NCBI GenBank assembly: GCA_917880885.1
Contig: OU862921.1
Coordinates: 558,001 to 622,000 of the forward strand
From: Limnephilus marmoratus
Taxonomy: Eukaryota > Arthropoda > Insecta > Trichoptera > Limnephilidae
Direction: 5' to 3'
Length of the DNA: 64,000 nucleotides
Shown here: positions 10,659-22,500 of the stretch, piece after piece
Layout: each line of letters starts with the position of its first letter
How positions within the stretch are numbered: the first letter of the stretch is position 1
Translations under genes and position numbers: made by a program
The notes under the pieces: generated by a model
What the model was told of the DNA's origin: nothing
The model's database searches: none
The model's input: the letters and a program-made list of their open reading frames with translations, nothing else

Positions 10659-12227
10659 CAGTGGTGGACTAAGGGGAGCTAGACACTAAAAAAAAGTGTA
10701 ATTTTCTAAAAGATGCAGATAAAATTCGAAAAATTGACGGAGATTCGGCATTTTATGTGAAACCATTTGAAACAGTTTGTATGTTGAATTATCCTTCAGC
10801 AAAAATTTTAATACGTTTTTCTCTTAACTTTTTCAACCTGGTTGACAACATATTAAACAAACTATGCATCCGATTTGCATGCACCAATTCTAAGGGTACG
10901 AACAGGTACAAAGCGGGTTTCGGTTTTCTGATTAGTCGGCGCATGGGCGGCCGACTGGCGCAGGCATGCTGACAAGAATGTTTGTATGTCAACGTATCAG
11001 ACCGAACATAGTGAAGGCAGGTTCAGATTTGTGTCCGCGCGAGGCGGCGCCGATAAGCTTTACCGTAATGAATTCTTAATTCCTGCTCGCCGGTGACGCC
11101 GGTCAGAATCTGATATTAAAATGAGCGACCTGTTAATTGCCGCTGTTTTCAATCAATCGCCAATCTGGGATAAAATAAATACAATCCATAGCACCAAAAA
11201 TGTTATTGACAAGTGATGGAATGAAATCAACAAGATAAAATTTTGAAATAACCTCAAATGTCACAAGTGAATTCCTTTCAGGTACGTACTTAACATATTA
11301 TCATGTTCCCCTGAGGTTTTTTTTTCATATTTAAAGATACCAATTACCAAATACAATTGTTTTATTCCTTAATTTTAAGAAAGGATTCTCCAAGAGTAAA
11401 TAATCATCGTCTACGAACTCGACATTTCGTAAAAACTGACAGCTGCTGTCAAGCTACCGCGCAGGTAGCGCAAGTTTTTATCCGCGTTCTGTTTGTCCAC
11501 ATCTCGGCGTCAACAGCCGCCGGTAGAACAGGGCACTGAACGCCGTTAATCTGAAAACCGAAACCCGCTTTGTACCTGATCGTACACTTAAACTGTTTGA
11601 TAATCCAGTCTCTATGGCGCCAAGTAGGAAAGTGGGGGAATTTCGATATCTGAAAAAAAAATGGCGCACCAGCGAATTTTATTTTTTTATCAAAAATTTT
11701 CATCGTTCATAAAAAAAAATAGAAGGGGGCCCTTTATAAAAAAAATCCTACGTGGTGTCATAATGACAGGATTTAAGAACAGTGTAAGATTTGATATATG
11801 CAAATCGGATGTATAGTTTTTCTTATATGTTGTCAACCAGGTTGAAAAACGTAGTTTCGAGAAAGAAGCGTTCAAGGTTTTGCTATAGGATAATTCAACA
11901 TAGGTACTCCTACAAACTGTTCAAACGGTTTCATATAAAATGCTGTATCTCCGTCAATTTTACAAATTTCCTTAAAATATTTGGTGAGAGCATTAAAAAC
12001 AAATTCAGAAAATAAAATTTAAAAAATTATAAAAAATCTTTTTTTCAGTGTCCCGATACCTAGAATTGTTTAGGATTTGGATCGAGGGAACATGGCGGTG
12101 TTTGGAGGCCCTCCAGGACCGGAGGCCCGTGTGAACTGTATATAAAGCTTGTAAAATTACTTAAAATATGGGGGGAGGGGCATTCAGCTTTGCCGCCCCG
12201 GGCCTCTGACGGACTAGTCCGCCACTG
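10659..12227. mobile_element. hAT-type foldback element with long inverted arms and 8-bp duplication
   Basis: Ends are CAGTGGTGGACTA (left) and TAGTCCGCCACTG (right). The flanks are exact 8-bp copies of ATTCTATG (10651-10658, 12228-12235). Long inner regions are also inverted copies: 10720-10885 against 11790-11975, sharing the block around AATTGACGGAGAT and TGTTGAATTATCCT, and 10895-10945 against 11540-11590, sharing AAAGCGGGTTTCGGTTTTC. No transposase frame. A related fragment lies at 26440-26507 and 27223-27310. Confidence 0.88.
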
Positions 12228-12235
12228 ATTCTATG

Positions 12236-13238
12236 GTCAATTAAATAAATCTATTTGAATCTTGCTTCACAAAATTTGTGGATGCACTTTTAATGGCCCG
12301 TTTCTATAGTAATTAATTAAGTACCTACCGACATAAATTATTTATTGATTTTTTTATTACGGTCAAAATAAATGTATTGAATTAAGAACCTAAAGCCCCA
12401 AATGACCGCGAAAATTTTGAAGGAGGATTGTCGCCACATTCATTTTATCTTAAAACTTTAATCCTCAACGTACATAATACGTGACACATAAGAATTAAAA
12501 AGTGCTGGAAAAATACAACTCTCAAATCAATAATACAACTCTCAAATCAATAATACCTACTGATAGCTCAACAGCATAATATTAAATGTTTTGAGAAATT
12601 TTCATCTCAAAACCGGCATCTCAGTTCTACCAATAACAAACTTCCGACTATTTGAAGAACACGCCTACACGTAAAAAATCTAATTTTATAAACATGTACC
12701 TCTGCATGTTATAAGTTATAACATAAACATACCTATTACTTTTTTAAAGATAATACTAGCATTTGTTAGTAGAGTAGAAGTTTAAAAGTAAATAATGCAT
12801 ATTATACCAGTGTTTTAAACTTACTTCAATCACTTTCATCTACTTTGTAGCGCGAGAGAACATTATAACACAACTAGCTTTCAAGGCCAATAACATTAGC
12901 ACAAAAAATGACTCCTAGACGAATTTATTTTGTTAAATGTAAAGTAGATAGGTACCTACTCGCGCCGGCCGGTGAGAAAGGTGTCCAATTTAAAATAAAT
13001 TCGCACAATTCGTATGCTTAATTTTTTTTTTATATTTGAAACATACGTTATTTAAGATTAAAAAAAGTGTTCGGTTGGGTAACCAAAAAATATCAACGAA
13101 AGTACCTATTTATAAATATCATCTATCATAATATTGAGATCACAATAAATCAGAAAGTCTGTGTCACTCTCGAGCTGTATAAGCTCTAGCGTCATGAAAT
13201 TTGAAAAGCTATTTGAGCTTGAAATATATATTCTATGG
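12236..13238. other. AT-rich stretch without clear features
   Basis: Includes a short direct repeat, AATACAACTCTCAAATCAAT twice in tandem at about 12513-12552. No gene or mobile-element ends recognised. Confidence 0.45.
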
Positions 13239-13633
13239 CATGGGCGTAACCCCCCCCCCCCCCCCCCTCCCCCCGAAAAGTTAAGATATCAACATCAATA
13301 ATATTAAAATAAGGAGAGTTAAGAGAATGTATTTTTTAACACTGACATCTCAAAATGATATTATGTACCTATCTAAAAAGATAAATGGGGACCTCTGAAA
13401 GAAAAAAAATAATTTAACTTGCAAGTTCCATTTTTTCGGTAATTGCGGTTAATTTTTATAAGTGATTTTTATTTGGAATTCCGTTTCTAATTTCCGTTTC
13501 TAATCAGTGGTAAGTGTACCTATAGGTATGTACTTTGAAATTATTATTTCACTTAGCAAAAAGTGTTTAATAAACATCGGACAACAGCAAAGATATTGAA
13601 ATATAAGGACAACAGACATAACATAAACAACAG

Positions 13634-13835
13634 ACCGGTCAGTGGTTGAGTGGGCATAGCGCCTGGGTCTCACCCGGGCGTCGCGTGTTCGATTCCTCGG
13701 CTGGCTAAGTCCTCCATCACAACACAGGCAACATTTTCGGCTTTCTGTTGTGGTAGTAGGAGATTTTAAAACATAGTTGGGTTAATCGTAATTCGAGAAA
13801 GTTTGTCTTTCTTTAAAAAATATATATATATATAT
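13634..13835 (+). repeat. tRNA-headed SINE with TA-rich tail
   Basis: Head: GGTCAGTGGTTGAGTGGGC (A-box-like) and GTGTTCGATTCCTC (good B box), about 45 bp apart. The body contains ACAGGCAACATTTTCGGC and TGTTGTGGTAGTAGG, and it ends in a (TA)n tract at about 13820-13836. The tRNA-like head plus unrelated body and simple tail defines a SINE, not a working tRNA. Confidence 0.75.
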
Positions 13836-14060
13836 AAAATATAAGAGGTGAATACGTACTTGCATATAAATGTGATTATTTGAAAAATTTGACGGCTTAA
13901 TGTTATAACATGTACAACTAACGTTTATTATGTATTTTGTTTTGAAAAGTTTTATTTTCTATATACAAGTGTTACTTTAATTTTATTAAAAAAAAAAAGA
14001 AAAAAAAAGTAACCAATGTGCATAGAAAATATAAGTTTTCAACACAAATTGTTAGAAATA

Positions 14061-15016
14061 TTAGGTCCTTACATATGAAATTGGCGTTTTGCCGTACTGG
14101 CAACTTTGATATCAAATATCTTCTCTTTGGTTAGGAATTCCAAATTCAAATTTATACAGCATGTATTTGTGTTTCGAAAATTATAATCCATTTGTTTTTT
14201 CCTGAATTGTTTTTTTTCTTTGCGTCACTTTAGTTTACAACATGGAAAACTTGAAATATCGGAACTATTGGGGCATGGTTTGGCTGGTTCGGCAGGGTTC
14301 AGCCATTGCAATGAGCGCTTCCGATTATTTTTATCACAGGTAATGATTTGATTTAAAATCCCTTCATAATAATGAAACCGGCAACTCAACACAAGCTCAA
14401 CCGGCACAATAGTGCCGGTTGAGTAATTCAATGCAGCAGTCAACGCGCGTTTGTTGATTTGCTTCACTCAATTCGTGAGGTACCCACCTTTCAAGCTTTT
14501 TCACCTTTCCAATTTGCTTCAAGTGGATTAAAACAGTTTTATCACTAACACCGCAGCCTGCAGCTAACTCGGACATGGTTTGCGATGGATCAGCTTCCAC
14601 AATAGCCTTCAATTCTTCATTATCAACTTTGGTCTCCGGCCGTCTACGGAGCTTGTTCTGCAGGTCGAAATTTCCAGAACGAAAACGTTGGAACCAAAAA
14701 CGCACTGTGTTTTCTTTTGCGGTACCGTCGCCATACACATTATTAATCCTTCGAGCCGTTTCTGCAGCACTGGTGCCACGGTGGAACTCGTACTCGTAAA
14801 TAACGCTATATTTCAAGTTTTCCATTTTGTAAACTAAGTAACGCAAAGAAAAAAAAAACAATTAAGGAAAAAACAAATGAATTATAATTTTCGAAACACA
14901 AATACAAGAGTAAATAGCTGTATACATTTGAATTTGGAATTCCTAACCAAAGAGAAGATATTTGATATCAAAGTTGCCAGTACGGCAAAACGCCAATTTC
15001 ATATGTAAGGACCTAA
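14061..15016 (-). mobile_element. rearranged mariner element with about 190-bp inverted ends
   Basis: Starts TTAGGTCCTTACATATG and ends with its inverse, with TA on both sides (14059-14060, 15017-15018). The inverted ends are far longer than normal mariner ends: they continue through the 5' leader and even the first codons of the transposase (ATGGAAAACTTGAAATAT occurs in both). The left end is therefore an inverted copy of the transposase 5' end and not the native 3' end. The transposase frame inside is broken. Confidence 0.85.
14397..14825 (-). pseudogene. mariner transposase, N-terminal DNA-binding part, truncated
   Basis: From the ATG at 14825 the frame encodes about 142 residues. It has the two helix-turn-helix units of mariner transposases: a first unit around residues 5-45 (EFHRGTSAAETARRIN, then TVRFWFQRFRSGNFDL) and a second around 65-100 (DPSQTMSELAAGCGVSDKTV). 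It stops soon after LSEANQQTRVDCC. A further piece in another frame (14240-14345) carries the NRKRSLQWL...EPAKP block that follows the first catalytic aspartate region in mariners, but it begins after a deletion and runs into the inverted end. The DDD catalytic core is not intact. The 14397-14420 junction is a small palindrome. Confidence 0.8.
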
Positions 15017-15019
15017 TAC

Positions 15020-15115
15020 AAAGTCCGACAATACCCCCCCCCCCCCCCCCCCCTCCCCGACACGAGTTTTGAACCCCCCCCCCCCCCGAAACTAAAACCT
15101 GGCTACGCCCGTGCA
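15020..15115. repeat. poly-C block with hAT-like end
   Basis: Two long C tracts surround CGACACGAGTTTTGAA, followed by CTGGCTACGCCCGTGCAC. A similar start, CATGGGCGTAAC plus poly-C, occurs at 13239, suggesting the two ends of one element that received the SINE and mariner. No matching target duplication is visible, so this is not certain. Confidence 0.35.
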
Positions 15116-15575
15116 CTTCTGGCCTCCGCTCAGAAAAGTAAAGACCGAAAGTAAGGTAACGGTTTACAGCGCATTTCACTCATTTCACTGTGAGCAACTG
15201 TGAGCCTTTTCTGCGCGGCGGCCTGACGTGGCGCGCTCCGGAGTGTACGTGTAGCCGGAAGTTCTAATAAGAAATTGACAAGAATTTATCACGAGCAAAG
15301 CATTCACCGCATCTAAATAAATCGATAGAATGATTATAATATAAAATAGATTAATGTATCAAATAAAGTTTTTTTGTTAAAACTATCAATGGTGGGCACT
15401 AATAAATAAATCGAAAGTATGATTAACCGTGATTAATTTTCTGCAAAGTGTATAATGCCTTTTAGCAGCTTATAATGGGCGGGTATTAATAAGCTAATAG
15501 ACCTTCCGATTTTATTTAAACAAGTTTGCTACTATTGCTTCATAATAAATAATATTATGAACATTTTTATAAGTA

Positions 15576-15990
15576 ACTAGCTGGGGTACCCGGCTTCGCT
15601 CAGAGAGTTGATATGAGATCCAGCTTTGTAAACCCCTACCAATGGGCAGCCCCACCCATACAAAAAAGGCTTCGAATGGTCTACAATGTTCCAGAACATT
15701 CCACAACATTCGAGAGTGTTCTGGAATGATCCACAACAATCAGGGATGTTCCCAAACATTCCAGACTATTTCCGAACATTCCACAACATTCTGGAATATT
15801 GCGGAATGCTCTCAAAACTCTTAAATGTTCTGGACTGTTCTAGAAATTTCTAGAAGGCGAAATTTCCAGCCCTTATATCTTCAAAAGCACGCCCTTCAGG
15901 TAAAAACGGGAACCTTCTTCATGGATGGGGGATAGAGGGCTACCACACCATATGACTCCCTTGATCGTACCGGGATCGGTTCTAAATTTT
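15576..15990 (-). repeat. Helitron-like repeat carrying heat-shock-element-like array, copy 1
   Basis: On the - strand it ends GAGCGAAGCCGGGTACCCCAGCTAGT, a CTAG-type Helitron terminus with a GC-rich potential hairpin. Inverse of the copy at 37905-38362. The middle, 15676-15860, is dense in GAA/TTC pairs with 2-bp spacing, including TTCTAGAAATTTCTAGAA at 15838-15855, a four-unit perfect heat-shock element, and TTCCAGAACATTCC at about 15690. Shared flanking block: GAACCTTCTTCATGGATGGG. Confidence 0.65.
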
Positions 15991-16504
15991 AGCGGCACGC
16001 TCATTGTAGTACTTGTACTTTCTTTTATAATATATATTGATTAATTTCGATGACAATATTGGCGTCTTTAAAATATAAGGCAATGTATTGTATTTATTGC
16101 CAAAAGCACACAGCTATTTTCGTGTTGTATCTACATTCGCTTCTAAAATTGTGTATTTTCATCAGTCACGTAGAAAATTTAAATAAAATTACAATCATTT
16201 TAAATCCGCCCCGGCAAATGAAGAGGTCTATTATTATTTGACGATTACTGACATCTGTTTTTAAAAAGTGGAAATAAATATCATAATCTTTTATCTTGTC
16301 TCTGCTCTTTCGTTCTACTCGAAAGTGACACTTCAACTCAGGGGTTAGTATATTTATGCTTCAACTTCATAGACAGCAATTGACAGAAAGTAAATTATTG
16401 ACAGTTCGTTCATGGTCCGTTCTGTTATGGTTCTGTTTATCATCGCACTTCTGTCAATCCCGATACAAGAAAAAGTTATGAATATCGATTGAATATTATT
16501 CCAG

Positions 16505-16588
16505 ATGTCGGTACACATGTTCAACAAAAGTACCGGAGCCGCGAAAGTGAATTTTCTAGACGAACACGTCGACAATGTCATTTCGGAG
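16505..16588 (+). CDS. CCDC149: CCDC149 exon 1 (first coding)
   Basis: Encodes residues 1-28, MSVHMFNKSTGAAKVNFLDE through NVISE. Donor is GAG|GTAAAC. The bases just before the ATG read TTATTCCAG, so the exon may begin at an acceptor exactly at the ATG with a 5' UTR exon further upstream. An in-frame TGA 15 bases before the ATG rules out extension. Confidence 0.75.
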
Positions 16589-19500
16589 GTAAACATACCT
16601 ATCGCGATAAAGCCGACTATTATTGATTCATATTGATTGTCTTTAACAAAAAAATACTTTATTTTACACATTAATCTATTTTGTATTATAATCATTCGGT
16701 AATCTTTTGGGATTGGTGGCCACGGCTATTACGAATAATTTTTAGAAAAAAACTTTAGATTTGCCTTAATCACTATAAAAGGAAACTTATTGCATCACGG
16801 CTGGCGGAAAATAATGCATTTTAATTTTCAATGTCCTTAAATAAAATTTCACTTCCGAACTACGACAGCCCGCCCGCCATTTGTCACATACACAAGCCCG
16901 CTACACAAACCCTGCGTAGCCAAACAAACCGTTCAAAAACGTAGGCTGTTTTTTAAAGCAAAGATAACATACACAAGCCCGCTACACAAACTCTGCGTAG
17001 CCAAACAAACCATTCAAAAACGTATTTTGACAGCGAAAAATGGCGGGCGGGCTGTCATAGTTTCGGTTCGCGAAGTAATTTTAGTTAACGACATTGAAAA
17101 TTAAAATGCATTATTTTCCGCCAGCCGTGATGCAATAAGTTTCCTTTTATAGTGATTAAAGAGAATCTAAAGTTTTTTTCTAAAAATTATTTGTAATAGC
17201 CGTGGCCACCAAGCCCAAAAATTTACCGAAGTTCCGGCAATAATATTGTTTTTCCGTCTAAATTCGTCATGTAGTATTTAATGTTATGCTGCTTTTATGT
17301 ACGTTTTATTTCCAGCCAAGTAGAGGCATAAGGTACCGTGTCCCATCTGCTTGACTGCTCTTATAAAAACAGCTTAATTATAATGTGAAAACTATTTAAA
17401 AATATTTTAATATTATCGACAGGTGTATTTCAAGTAGGGAGGGATTGAAAAATAATATTTCGTTATTATATTTCTCTTTACTTTTCAATTTAAACTTCAA
17501 TCTGATCGTCCATTGTCTTTTTTAACCTAACTTTTCAACCGTTGTAACAAATATTAAAGTATTTAAATTACTTGCATCTTTTTAGAATGCTGTTCTTCGC
17601 AGCAAGCTCCAAAGCAAGGTGGAAGCGCTTTCCATCATGAGCAAGCAGCTGGATAAATGCTCCACGGAAAAAGACCGATATAAGTTCCTGGCAGAACAGT
17701 TTCAAATGAGATTTCCATCGTCTCGAGGTCCGGAGGCAGACTACAAACAACCGTACAATGGCTCCAACGGAATTCACAACATATCTGGCGCACAGCTTCT
17801 GGCTAATACAAGAGAGCAAAACAAACTTCTTTCTGTTGAGGTAAAATCTAATTTTAACAAATGGCAGTCATAACAGAAGAGTATACGTTTAAGATATGTG
17901 AGTGTAAATGAACCAAGTATGCGCCAAATCAAAGTTCTGTGGTGGCCCATCCTACGGTGAAACAGAGTGATGGTTAGTCGTTAGTTAGGTTATATTCAAT
18001 GGTTTAGGTTTACCGTAAACTAAACTTGGAGCCGGTGGATGAGTTTGCGTATTTGGGAAGCATGTTTACGAGAGATGGGAAGGCTGATATTGAAAGAAAG
18101 GTAAATGCAGGTAACTCTATTAATGGAGCACTGAACGCCGTTGGTGCCAACAAAAAACTGTCCAAAGAGAAGCTAGCCGTCCACAATCGAGTGCTGGTAC
18201 CTACACTGATATATGGCAGTGAGGCATGGAGCTGGCAGTAGAAGGATGAAAGTAGACTGAATGCTGTAGAAATGAGATCCCTGAGGCGTATGTGTGGTAA
18301 AACCATGTATGATCGTGTGGGAAACGTGCAGATCCGGGCTGATGTAAGCGTAATGAGTAAGATTAAGAAAAGCATGCTCAGATGGTCTATGCATGTAGAG
18401 TGAAATAACGAGGAAAGGAGTGAAAGGCGATGTGGAAGTCGGGAACGCCCATGTGAACCAGATATGGCACGACCAAGTGAACCAGATACTTGAGTCGGGC
18501 CATGTCAAGAGTCGAAATAAAAGAAGAGTATGTATGAAATGATGTATGAATGTAATTGAGGCAGAGTTGTTTGGCTGTCCACCCTCTCTGCCTATCCCTA
18601 CTAGACCGGGAGGGGAGACAGGTAAACCCTACGTCATCGACTACATGGATGAAACTACTTTTAAGTGATAATGAGCATCTAGAAAACCTTAAAAAAGCTG
18701 GTCTGCCGGTGCGCCTCTTGGCAGGAGCCGCGCAGTCATGGAAATAGTCAGCGATTTTTTTGGTCTAAATTACGTCATCGACTACACGAACGGGAATGGT
18801 CTCATATGATAAAGGTCGATTAGAAAATGAGAAAAAAGCAGGTCTGCCAACCGGCAGCCTGGCAAGTTCGGAGGCAGCCGGCGTCAAAGTGGGGAAAAAA
18901 TTGGTCGATTTTACGTCATCGACTACACGAATGAAACCAATGAATAACTATAGTCCAGATTATTCCATATAAGAATTTCGCGGTCTGCCGACCAGCAGCC
19001 TGGCAAATTTTTGTGTACGATTTTTTAAAGTTTTTTTTTTATTTTTAAAATTTTTCGTTTATCTTTATTATTATTTTTATTTCACTATATTTTTAAAAAC
19101 TTTGAATGACATATTTTAAAAAAATAATCTAAAAATATAAAAAAAAATAATTTAAGAGTTCCCAGTGTACCCATACGTCAGGCGAGCCTTTAGACGCCAA
19201 ACCACTTACGAAACCTGCCGCGGTGCCCCTCACCGCTGTCGCGTGTTAATATTTTTGTACAAATTTATAATAATAATAGTCCTTTTAAGATTGCCTAATA
19301 GTCCATAGTAGTTGGAAGTTCGAACAACCAACCCACCGTCGCCGTGAGAGCTGCGTTCGTCCGAAAAACGACGGAAATTTCCGAACTCCGTCCGTTTCAT
19401 ATCGGTTTCGCTTGCCCTGCTGCATCGATTACATCGAATACAAGATCGAAACTAACGAAAACCTGTAGTCTAGATTATTTCATTTGTGAATTCCTTGGTC

Positions 19501-22500
19501 TGCCGACCAGCAGCCTGGCTGTTTTTGTGTAGGATCTTTTTATATATTTTTTTTTTTTTAAATTAAAAAAAAATATTTTCAATATCTTTATTATCATTTT
19601 TATTTGAATATGGTTTTAAAAACTTAGAATGCAAGATTTTAAATGAAATAAGTTGTAATCATAAAAAAATAAATTTTGAGTGTTCCGAGTGTACCCATCG
19701 GACGGGAGAGCCTTTCGACGCGAAACAGCTTACTGGAAACTGGCCACGGAGTCCTTCGCCGCCAACGCGTGCCCATATTATTAAACAAATTTATCATAAT
19801 AATAGTCGTTTTAAGATAACCTAATAGTCTATGGTGATTGGAAGATTGAACAATCACCGCACCGTTGCCATAAGAGCTGCGTTCGTACGAAAAACGACGG
19901 AAATTTCCGAATCCCGTCCGTTTCATTTTGGTTTCGCTTGCCCTGCTGCATCGATTACATCGAATACAAGATCGAAACTAACGAAAACCTGTAGTCTAAA
20001 TCATCTCATTTATTACTTCTTTCGTCTGCCGACCAGCAGCCTGTCAGTTTTTTGTGTACGATATTTTAAAGTTTTAAATTTTTTTTAATTAAAAAAAAAT
20101 ATTTTTAATATCTTTATTATTATTTTTATTTGAATATAGTTTTAAAATCTTAGAATGCGAGATTTTAAATAAAATAAGTTGTAATCATAAAAAAATAAAT
20201 TTTGAGTGTTCTGATTGTACCCATCGGACGGGAGAGCCTTTCGACGCGAAACAACTTACTGGAAATTGGCCGCGGAGCCCTTCGCTGCCATTGCGTGCCC
20301 ATATTATAGCCTGGTTGGTAGACTAGAAACACTTAAATTAATTTTTTTATCAATGCCACTTATTTTTATTTAATCTGGCATTCCAATTTTTTAAAACGAT
20401 ATTGAAATAAAAATAATAATAAATACAATGAAAATAATTTTAATAAAATTAAAAAACTTTAGAAATCGTACGTAAAAAACTGCCAGGCTGCTGGTCGGCA
20501 GACCAAGGAAGTCATGAATGCAATTGTCTAGACTACAGTTTTTCGTTAGTTTCGATCTTGAATTCGAAGTAATCGGTGCAACAGGGTAAGCGAAACCGAT
20601 ATGAAATGGACGGGGTTCGGAAATTTCAGTCGTTTTTCGGACGAACGCAGCTCTTACGACGACGGTGCGGTTGTTGTTCGAACTTCCAACCACTATGGAT
20701 TATTAGGTTATCTTAAAAAGACTTATATTATTATAAATTGGTTTAATAATATGGGCACGCGTTGACGGCGAAGGGCTCCGCGGCCAGTTCCCAGTAAGTT
20801 GTTTCACGTCGAAAGGCTCTCCCGTCTGATGGGTACACTCGGAACACTCAAAATTTATTTTTTTATGATTACAACTTATTTTATTTAAAATATTGCATTC
20901 TAAGTTTTTCAAACAATATTCAAATAAAAATAATAATAAAGATATTGAAAAAAAAATAAAATTTAATTAAAAAAAAAATTAAAACTTTAAAAGATCGTAC
21001 ACAAAAAACTGACAGGCTGCTGGTCGGCAAACGAAAGAAGTCATAAATGGAATGATTTAGACTACAGATTTTCGTTAGTTCCGATCTTGTATTCGATGTA
21101 ATCGATGCAGCAGGGCAAGCGAAACCGATATGAAACGGACGGGGTTCGGAAATTTCCGTCGTTTTTCGGACGAACGCAGCTCTTACGACGACGGTGGGTT
21201 GGTTGTTCGAACTTTTAACTACTATGGACTATTAGGCAATCTTAAAAGGACTATTATTATTATAAATTTGTACAAAAATATTAACACGCGACAGCGGTGA
21301 GGGGCACCGCGGCAGGTTTCGTAAGTGGTTTGGCGTCTAAAGGCTCGCCTCACGGATGGGTACACTGGGAACTCTTAAATTATTTTTTTTTTATATTTTT
21401 CGATTATTTTTTTAAAATATGGCATTCAAAGTTTTTAAAAATATAGTGAAATAAAAATAATAATAAAGATAAACGAAAAATTTTTAAAATAAAAAAAAAA
21501 CTTTAAAAAATCGTACACAAAAATTTGCCAGGCTGCTGGTCGGCAGACCGCGAAATTCTTATATGGAATGATCTGGACTATAGTTATTCATTGGTTTCAT
21601 TCGTGTAGTCGATGACGTAAAATCGACCAATTTTTTCCCCACTTTGACGCCGGCTGCCTCCGAACTTGCCAGGCTGCCGGTTGGCAGACCTGCTTTTTTC
21701 TCATTTTCTAATCGACCTTTATCATATGAGACCATTCCCGTTCATGTAGTCGATGACGTAATTTAGACCAAAAAAATCGCTGACTATTTCCATGACTGCG
21801 CGGCTCCTGCCAAGAGGCGCACCGGCAGACCAGCTTTTTTAAGGTTTTCTAGATGCCCATTATCACTTAAAAGTAGTTTCATCCGTGTAGTCGATGACGT
21901 AGGGTTAACCTATCTCCCCTCCCGGTCTATACGGAGAAACGGTGTGATGGTTAGTTAGTTAGACTTATGGCAAAATAACCAATGTAAACAACACAGACTT
22001 GTCCTAGTGAGGTGACAAATTGTATTGTAAACATTTTTACCTGCAGTGTAAAGAAACAATAAATAAATGACATACTAAACTTAGTATATATAATATGTAG
22101 TAACTTACGGGAGTGTGAGTTGTTGACTGGTCTAATTGTGTCCACGCGAACTTACAACCTTCTCACAGCTTAGAAATCAGCTTGATAAGTTGAGATGCTT
22201 ACTAAAAGAAATGGTAAATAACACGCCGATGCAAGATGCAAAAAACTGAAAGGTTTTCATAGAAATTTTTTTATTACAAAAACTCGTGTTTTTATTATTT
22301 GAATTAAAATCTGATTAGGGTACTAAATTATCTCCCAAAAACAATATAAGAAATAACCCTAGGTAAAACTCAAATAAGCACTTACTAACCCAAGTTAGAC
22401 GAACACGTAAACGCACTTGTGAATAACTTATCAAAAACATTAAGTCCTAAATTTAACTTTCGGGTGTAAAGCTAGCCACAGAATCTATTATTATTCCGAG

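Noticed and set aside
16354..16695. 113-codon frame on the - strand over CCDC149 exon 1
   Set aside because: Antisense shadow of a real exon, with cysteine/isoleucine-rich content and no motif.
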